Shown one piece after another: positions 58,458 through 64,000 of a stretch of 64,000 bases of DNA (its first letter is position 1; the number at the start of each line of letters is the position of its first letter). The DNA lies in NCBI RefSeq assembly GCF_013386115.1, contig NZ_JACAOR010000002.1, positions 183,881 to 247,880 on the forward strand. The letters run 5' to 3'. The translations under genes were made by a program, and so were the position numbers. The notes beneath the pieces were generated by a model, which searched no databases, was not told the DNA's origin, and saw nothing but the letters and a program-made list of their open reading frames with translations. Source of the DNA: Pseudomonas gingeri. GTDB lineage: Bacteria; Pseudomonadota; Gammaproteobacteria; Pseudomonadales; Pseudomonadaceae.

Positions 58458-60263
58458 TCACGCGGTTCCAGCGGAGGTAGGCTCATCCAGCCCCATGGCA
58501 TGCAGGCGAGAGTAGTAGCCATTCTTTTCCAACAATTGAGAATGAGTGCCACGCTCCACGATACGCCCCTGATCCATGACCAGAATCAGATCGGCCTTTT
58601 CGATCGTCGACAGCCGGTGGGCGATCACCAGCGTGGTGCGGCCTTTCATGACCTTGTCCAGCGCGGCCTGGATATGCCGCTCGGACTCGGTATCGAGCGC
58701 CGAGGTAGCCTCGTCGAGAATCAGCAACGGTGCGTTCTTGAGCAAGGCCCTGGCGATCGCCAGACGCTGGCGCTGGCCTCCGGACAGCAGGACGCCGTTC
58801 TCGCCGACCTGGGTATCCAGGCCTTTGGGCAACTGATCGATAAAGTCCTTGGCGTAGGCGTCGGCGACGGCTTTCTCGATGTCTTCGCGCGGCGCTCCCG
58901 CCAGGTCGCCATAGGCGATGTTGTTGGTCACCGTGTCGCTGAACAGCGTCACATGCTGGGTCACCTGGGCGATATGTCGACGCAGGTTCAGCAGGCGATA
59001 GTCTTCGACTTCAATGCCATCGAGCAGGATCTCACCGGTTTCGTGGTGATAGAACCGCGGAATCAGGCTGGCCAGGGTCGACTTGCCGCTACCGGAACGC
59101 CCCACCAGTGCCACCATCTGACCCGGCTCGACACTGAACGAGATGTCGTCCAGTACCAGTCGCTCGGTATTCGGGTAGGTAAAGCTCAGGTTACGTACAT
59201 CCAGCCGGCCCTTGACCACATCCCGCTCGATGGTGCCGTGATCCACTTCCGGCTCGACATCCAGCTGCTCGAAAATGCTTTCGGCACCGGCCACGCCTTT
59301 CTGGATGGTCGAACTGACTTCCGACAACTGGCGGATCGGCTTGGGCAGGAGGCCCGCCAGGGTGATGTAGGCCACCATGTCACCGGCCGATGCATCGCCA
59401 CGCAGGTAGAGCACCAGGAACATCAGCACCGCCATGGCGCTATAGATCACCAACTGCAGCATCGGCGTGTAGATCGCACCGGTGCGGGTCATGCGCAGTT
59501 GCTTGTCGGTATTGCTCTGACTGGCCTTCAGGAAGCGTTGCTGCTCGTAGACTTCACCACCGAAGCTGCGCACGACGCGATAGCCCTGGATGGTTTCCGA
59601 GGCCACATGGGTCACGTCGCCCATCGCCACCTGGATTTTCTTGCTCTGCTTGCGAAACTTCTTGCTGGCCGTGCGGACCATGACCGCGATCAACGGCAGG
59701 ATGGCGACCATTACCAGCGTCAGGCGCCAGTTCATGAACAACAGCGAGGCAAACAGGAAGATCACCGTCATGCCTTCACGAATAACGACCTTGATCGCAT
59801 CTGTCGCCGCCCCCGTGACCATGGTGACGTTGAAGGTGATACGCGAAATCAGGTGCCCGGAGTTATGCTGGTCGAAGTAGCGGTTGGGCAGGGTCAGCAG
59901 GTTGTTGAACAGTTGCACCCGCAGGTCATGGACCAGGCCAAGAGAGACCTTGGCCAACAGGTAGTTGCCCAGGTAGGAACCCAGGCCCTGCCAGGCGGCG
60001 ATCAGGATAATCAGCAACGGCACTGCCTGCAGCAACTTCAGGTCGCGCAGATAGGGCACCGTGGGAAACAGTGCGGCGTCGGGATTGGACAGGCCATCGA
60101 CAAAGTACTTGAGGATGTAGCCCAGCATTGGCTGCGTCGAAGCGAAAATCAGGAAGCCGACGATGCTGAGCATGAACAGGCCGATATAAGGCCGAACATA
60201 TCCCAGCAGGCGGAAGTAGATTTTCAAGCTTGACGGGCTTGCGGAGAGACTGGAGTCGGTCAT
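58458..60263 (-). CDS. msbA: Lipid A export ABC transporter MsbA
   Basis: Homodimeric flippase that moves lipid A-core across the inner membrane. The 601-residue protein has six membrane helices in the first ~330 residues and a nucleotide-binding domain: Walker A GRSGSGKSTL near residue 390, signature LSGGQRQRLAIARALL near 492 and Walker B LLILDEATSALD near 513, then the H-loop IAHRLST. It is divergent from the ligase gene across 157 bases, within which I see no clear promoter box. Confidence 0.95.
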   Translation of the reverse strand: MTDSSLSASPSSLKIYFRLLGYVRPYIGLFMLSIVGFLIFASTQPMLGYILKYFVDGLSNPDAALFPTVPYLRDLKLLQAVPLLIILIAAWQGLGSYLGNYLLAKVSLGLVHDLRVQLFNNLLTLPNRYFDQHNSGHLISRITFNVTMVTGAATDAIKVVIREGMTVIFLFASLLFMNWRLTLVMVAILPLIAVMVRTASKKFRKQSKKIQVAMGDVTHVASETIQGYRVVRSFGGEVYEQQRFLKASQSNTDKQLRMTRTGAIYTPMLQLVIYSAMAVLMFLVLYLRGDASAGDMVAYITLAGLLPKPIRQLSEVSSTIQKGVAGAESIFEQLDVEPEVDHGTIERDVVKGRLDVRNLSFTYPNTERLVLDDISFSVEPGQMVALVGRSGSGKSTLASLIPRFYHHETGEILLDGIEVEDYRLLNLRRHIAQVTQHVTLFSDTVTNNIAYGDLAGAPREDIEKAVADAYAKDFIDQLPKGLDTQVGENGVLLSGGQRQRLAIARALLKNAPLLILDEATSALDTESERHIQAALDKVMKGRTTLVIAHRLSTIEKADLILVMDQGRIVERGTHSQLLEKNGYYSRLHAMGLDEPTSAGTA

Positions 60264-60420
60264 ATCACGCGGCGGTAATTGAAAAAGGAGGCTGACTTTA
60301 GCACAGCTTCTCTGCTGTACTGGCAGCCGCTTGGTTCAAGGTACCCGCAGGCCCGGCAGACGACATTAAATAGCCAGTACGTTAGTATGGCCTTTCACTC
60401 TATGGAATGAATTTTTCAGC

Positions 60421-62280
60421 ATGCAATTCAGCAGCTTGAACACCGCCTCAAATCGAGTTTTTGACTTTATCTGCCTGTGGCTGCTGCCCTTGGGTTACCT
60501 GCTGTTATTAAGTGACATGTTTTTCCTCCCTGGCCGCAGCGTGCACCACAAGATCTACTATGCGCTGTTCAGTGCTCCCGCCCTGATAGCCATCCTGCTT
60601 CGCCCGCGCGAGCTGAAGGAACTGGTACGCGAGCCACTCTTCATCGGCATCCTGGCCTTTGTCCTCTGGACCATCCTGAGCCTGCTGTGGAGCCCGCCCG
60701 TACCGGATGCGCTGAGCGACACAAAGCCGCCACTGCACACATTGATGCTGTTCATCGGTTGCAGCCTGCTGGTGCGCTACCGCCCGGACAGCCTGCAACC
60801 GCTGATCTTCGGTGCCGCGACCATTGCCCTGATCGCTACCCTGTACAACCTGTTTCATTTCTGGCAGATCCGTACTCCAGAGATGAGGATGATCGGCGCC
60901 GGAGCATTCGATAACCCGCTGCTCAGCTCCCATGCCTTTGGTTTCTTCTGCGCCTACTGGATGAGCCTGAGCATGACGTGCAAGCGCCCGCAGACCCTGT
61001 GGCTGAGCCTGCCGGCGTTGGCCATCATGTTCTGCGCAGTGATCGCGACAGGTTCGCGAACGCCCCTGGTAGCATTGACACTTGCAGCGCTGTGGCTGAG
61101 TTTCATCTGCTGGAATCGACGCTCGCTGATGGTGCTGGGAGCCATGCTGGTCTGTGGCGCCGCGGTCTTCGCGTTTTTTTCCGAAATGCTGTTCGAGCGC
61201 GGCAACTCGTTCCGCTTCGAGCTCTGGCACATGACACTGGAACAGATCGCCTTCCACCCCTGGATCGGCCACGGCTATAACGCCGAATTGAGCATCGACC
61301 CCGGAACCGGCTACAACCTGAGCGAACCCCACAACTTTGCCCTGGGCGTGCTTTTCTACGCTGGTATCATCGGTTTCATCCCCTGGGTCTTCATGATTGC
61401 CTGGGGCCTGTTCAGCAGTTGGCGGCAACGGGCCCAGCCACTCTTCGTGCTGGCCTCCAGCTGGCTGGTGTTCGGGATCGGCGCGGGACTTACCGAAGGT
61501 GGCGGGACATTGTCACGTCCGAAAGAACACTGGTACCTGCTCTGGATTCCCCTTGCCCTGATCCTCGCCCTGACCATTGCCCGACGCACCCAGCAACTGC
61601 TGGACAAGCCGGTAAAGTCGCTCAGTAGCGCAGGGTTCGCCGAGCTGGCACACAACGCCCAGGTCATCGAGGAAGACGGACTCGGCCCCAAGGTCCTGCG
61701 CCTGGAAAACGGCAATTTTCTAAAACTGTTTCGTCGTCGCCACTGCTACAGCTCAGGCGCTTTCAACCCACTCTCGGAACGCTTCGCGATCAACAGCGAG
61801 CGCTTGCGCCCCCTGGGAATTGCAACCCCCGTGATTCTCGGACTTCACCACCTGGACGATGGCAGCAGTACGGTGCAATACCAGCCGCTTCCCGGCCAGA
61901 CCTTGCGCCAGGTGCTGCAGTCGATGGGTGCCCCGGCGGTCCGCGAGGCCCTGGTCGAGCGCTTCGGCAAATTCCTCGGACAGTTGCACGAACGTGGCGT
62001 GTACTTCCGCTCGCTGCACCTGGGAAATGTCCTGCTGATGGATGATGGCGAGTTCGGCCTGATCGATCTGGCCGATATGCGGATCTATCCTTCGCCGCTG
62101 CGACAATCGCTACGCCAGCGCAACCTGCGCCACATGCAACGCTACCAGGAAGATCGTGGCTGGCTGTTCGAAGAACAATTACCGGCGCTATTGAAGGGCT
62201 ATGCCTCGGCGGCGTCCGACCAGTCGGCCGCGGCCCTGCACAAGGAAGCCCTGCTCCTGCGCCAGATCGCGAAAGCCTGA
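60421..62280 (+). CDS. O-antigen ligase fused to a kinase-like domain
   Basis: A 619-residue two-part protein. Residues 1-395 form a polytopic WaaL/O-antigen ligase with about ten helices and the loop WIGHGYNAELS...LSEPHNFALGVLFYAGIIG containing the likely catalytic His and Arg. Residues 400-619 form a Kdo/LPS-kinase-like domain (KVLRLENGNFLKLF; RSLHLGNVLLMDDGEFGLIDLADM) in which the catalytic loop reads RSLHLGN. P. aeruginosa has the two as separate genes, as I recall. The fusion would link ligation of O-antigen to phosphorylation of the core. The start ATG has no strong ribosome binding site. Confidence 0.85.
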   Translation: MQFSSLNTASNRVFDFICLWLLPLGYLLLLSDMFFLPGRSVHHKIYYALFSAPALIAILLRPRELKELVREPLFIGILAFVLWTILSLLWSPPVPDALSDTKPPLHTLMLFIGCSLLVRYRPDSLQPLIFGAATIALIATLYNLFHFWQIRTPEMRMIGAGAFDNPLLSSHAFGFFCAYWMSLSMTCKRPQTLWLSLPALAIMFCAVIATGSRTPLVALTLAALWLSFICWNRRSLMVLGAMLVCGAAVFAFFSEMLFERGNSFRFELWHMTLEQIAFHPWIGHGYNAELSIDPGTGYNLSEPHNFALGVLFYAGIIGFIPWVFMIAWGLFSSWRQRAQPLFVLASSWLVFGIGAGLTEGGGTLSRPKEHWYLLWIPLALILALTIARRTQQLLDKPVKSLSSAGFAELAHNAQVIEEDGLGPKVLRLENGNFLKLFRRRHCYSSGAFNPLSERFAINSERLRPLGIATPVILGLHHLDDGSSTVQYQPLPGQTLRQVLQSMGAPAVREALVERFGKFLGQLHERGVYFRSLHLGNVLLMDDGEFGLIDLADMRIYPSPLRQSLRQRNLRHMQRYQEDRGWLFEEQLPALLKGYASAASDQSAAALHKEALLLRQIAKA

Positions 62281-62328
62281 TGAGCCTGCGCAGCGCCGGT
62301 GCCGGCGCTGCATCCTGGCGTCATGCCG

Positions 62329-62949
62329 CTACGCCTGGCGCTGTCGAACGTACTGCAGAAACCCCTCGATATCGTCGCTGCACAGCCTGTCGCCCAGGCC
62401 ATGCAGCTCTTCTTCGGGCCAGTCCCACCAGGCGCTCGCCAGCAACGCCTGGCGCTGTTCCTCGGGGAAGCGCCAGCGCAGGAAGCGCGCCGGATTGCCA
62501 CCCACCACCGCATAGGGCTCGACATCCCGGGTCACCAGGGCACCTGCCGCCACGATGGCTCCACTGCCGACGGTGACGCCGGAAAGCACTGTGCAGTTGG
62601 AACACAGCCACACGTCATTGCCGATCGTCACGTCACCGTGGGTGCCGCTGTATCCGCCGATATGCGCGGCCTGGGAAACCATCGCTGGAAAAGGAAAGGT
62701 CGTCACCCAGTCAGCCCGATGATGACCGCCGAGAAAAATCTGCACCCCTTCGGCAATGGAGCAGTAGGCGCCGATATTCAGGGTCGAGCCTTCCTGCCAG
62801 TCATGCACCTGGGGCAATCCGTAACTGCCTCGACCAAAGCCGTAATCGGGATAGCGCTGTTTGAAACGCGCGGCGCCCCGCTCGATTTTCGGTAGCTTGC
62901 GGATGGCCCGCTTGGCCCGCTTGTCGAGAAAACGCTGAATCCAGCCCAT
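62329..62949 (-). CDS. Hexapeptide-repeat acetyltransferase
   Basis: A 206-residue CatB/WbbJ-type acyltransferase with left-handed beta-helix repeats ([33 protein letters not shown]) and the catalytic His region [16 protein letters not shown]. It probably O-acetylates a surface sugar. It starts 14 bases after the GT2 gene on the same strand and converges on the ligase. Confidence 0.88.
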   Translation of the reverse strand: MGWIQRFLDKRAKRAIRKLPKIERGAARFKQRYPDYGFGRGSYGLPQVHDWQEGSTLNIGAYCSIAEGVQIFLGGHHRADWVTTFPFPAMVSQAAHIGGYSGTHGDVTIGNDVWLCSNCTVLSGVTVGSGAIVAAGALVTRDVEPYAVVGGNPARFLRWRFPEEQRQALLASAWWDWPEEELHGLGDRLCSDDIEGFLQYVRQRQA

Positions 62950-62963
62950 GCTTCGAGCTCCGC

Positions 62964-63848
62964 TCAGTCTTTTTCCAGCGGAGAAAAATACAAGCGCGCC
63001 AGGGCCCGCCAGGTTTTCCGCGTCCAGGCCTTGAAAGGAATCTGCGCCAGCAGCTCGCGGGCCAGCTTGCGATCGCGATTGGAGGTTTTCAGGAACATCG
63101 AGTTGAGGAATTTGTAGCGTACTTCCTCATACAACGGGTGATCGCTGAACAGCGCATAGGAGCGCAGGATGTTGTCGATCATGAACCGGTGATTCTTGTA
63201 GGAGTTGGTGGCGTGCTTGCGATAGCGCGCCATCAGCACACCCAGTCCATCGATAAAGTAGCCGGCGCGGGTAATCTTCAGCTCGATCAGCAGGTCTTCC
63301 AGGCGGATCTTCGGGTCGAACCCACCGACCTTTTCCAGCGCCTCGCGTCGAATCAACAAGGTGGGGGCCGGCGGATAAGGCTTGCGCTCGAGGAACATGT
63401 CATCGAAATCCAGGCGGCGGAACGGCACGTCACGACGCTGGCGTTTCTCCGGGAACAGGTTGCCCTCGGAATCGATCAGCTCGATATTGCCGGCACAGAT
63501 CCCGACCTCGGGCTTGCCGTCCATATAGGCGACCTGGACCGCGATACGCTCCGGCAACATGATGTCATCGGAACCGAACGGCGCAATCAGGCTGCCGTGC
63601 GAACGCGCAATGGCACCATTGAGAGTATTGGTCAGGCCCTGGTTCTTCTGGACCTGGAAATCGAACCCATGCTCCGCCTGCAGTCGACGGATACGCTCGA
63701 CGCTGTCATCGGTGGAGCCATCATCGACCACCAGCAACTCGATGTTCGGGTAAGTCTGGTTCAGCGCACTGAGAATACTCTGTTCAATATACGGACCGTG
63801 GTTGTACGAGGCGATGATCACCGTCACCAGGGGCTGGGTATCTGTCAT
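62964..63848 (-). CDS. Family 2 glycosyltransferase
   Basis: A 294-residue GT-A enzyme with [22 protein letters not shown] at the N-terminus, [10 protein letters not shown], and a DXD-like [10 protein letters not shown]. It likely adds a sugar to an LPS core or O-antigen unit. The acceptor is unknown. The ATG overlaps the stop of the gene beginning beyond the window (ATGA). Confidence 0.92.
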   Translation of the reverse strand: MTDTQPLVTVIIASYNHGPYIEQSILSALNQTYPNIELLVVDDGSTDDSVERIRRLQAEHGFDFQVQKNQGLTNTLNGAIARSHGSLIAPFGSDDIMLPERIAVQVAYMDGKPEVGICAGNIELIDSEGNLFPEKRQRRDVPFRRLDFDDMFLERKPYPPAPTLLIRREALEKVGGFDPKIRLEDLLIELKITRAGYFIDGLGVLMARYRKHATNSYKNHRFMIDNILRSYALFSDHPLYEEVRYKFLNSMFLKTSNRDRKLARELLAQIPFKAWTRKTWRALARLYFSPLEKD

Positions 63849-64000
63849 GGGTGTTCCTTATCAGCCTGGGCCAGGCCTGATTCTATTAAATCCAGGTATT
63901 GCCGACGGAATACCTCGATATCGTGTTGGTCCTGCAGGTAGCGGTAGGCCTGTTCGCCCTTGGCCCGCAGTTCGTCATCCGCAAGACCCAGGTAGTTGTC
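63845..64000 (-). CDS. 3' end of a probable glycosyltransferase
   Basis: Only the last 51 codons are visible, ending EHP then TGA. The helical tail (LADDELRAKGEQAYRYLQDQ ...) is like the C-terminus of GT4/GT1 glycosyltransferases and fits the cluster. It overlaps the next gene by four bases. The identity of the full protein cannot be seen. Confidence 0.6.
   Translation of the reverse strand, partial: DNYLGLADDELRAKGEQAYRYLQDQHDIEVFRRQYLDLIESGLAQADKEHP

Overview
The window looks like the chromosome of a Pseudomonas of the fluorescens complex. The base composition is GC-rich. From memory, the gene order follows the Pseudomonas aeruginosa PA4943-PA5000 backbone (hflX-hfq-miaA-mutL-amiB, queG, orn-rsgA-motBA, rhdA-psd, serB, parC-parE, cpdA-nudF, thiC, tolC, waaA, hldE-msbA). 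It also carries Pseudomonas-type REPIN repeats. No tRNA, rRNA, CRISPR array, IS element or prophage was recognised.

Region 1 (1-8090): a minus-strand housekeeping cluster hflX (cut by the window start)-hfq-miaA-mutL-amiB-tsaE-nnrD, tightly packed with several overlaps, and divergent queG. Region 2 (8100-21490): the main accessory island, a minus-strand four-gene operon sitting between queG and a TRIC channel gene/orn. Its first and last genes encode paralogous proteins of about 1,330-1,400 residues. Each has a clan CD (C80-like) His/Cys protease module followed by a TcdA/TcdB-like pore-forming segment; their last ~516 residues are almost identical while the N-terminal ~820-890 residues have diverged. 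Two large unrecognised proteins (1,010 and 618 aa) lie between them. A short leader ORF with a good ribosome binding site ends on the start codon of the first toxin-like gene. This is the best candidate in the window for an undescribed system: a two-paralogue putative pore-forming toxin locus with two dedicated partners.

Region 3 (21491-32636): TRIC channel, orn, rsgA, the flagellar stator operon motAB with a clear sigma-28 promoter, an HDOD protein, rhdA, psd, a FimW-like protein and serB. Region 4 (32769-43400): a Smp/AhpA-like membrane protein, a PqiC-like lipoprotein, then a minus-strand run nudF-DUF1249-cpdA-yqiA-parE-phytase-like-parC. Region 5 (43611-49566): a DUF3298-type lipoprotein, the thiamine genes thiC and cytX behind a TPP riboswitch, and tolC.

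Region 6 (49581-64000): envelope glycan and small-molecule genes: waaA, a LysR regulator divergent from an SMR transporter, an FAD oxidoreductase/aldo-keto reductase pair, a protein with a degenerate Nudix-like segment, hldE, a cysC-sulfotransferase pair suggesting surface sulfation, msbA, an O-antigen ligase fused to a kinase-like domain, an acetyltransferase, a family 2 glycosyltransferase and the 3' end of a further gene, probably a glycosyltransferase. Together this region makes, decorates, flips and ligates lipopolysaccharide. Four REP/REPIN elements lie at gene ends; two of them supply or abut the stop codon of the neighbouring gene.
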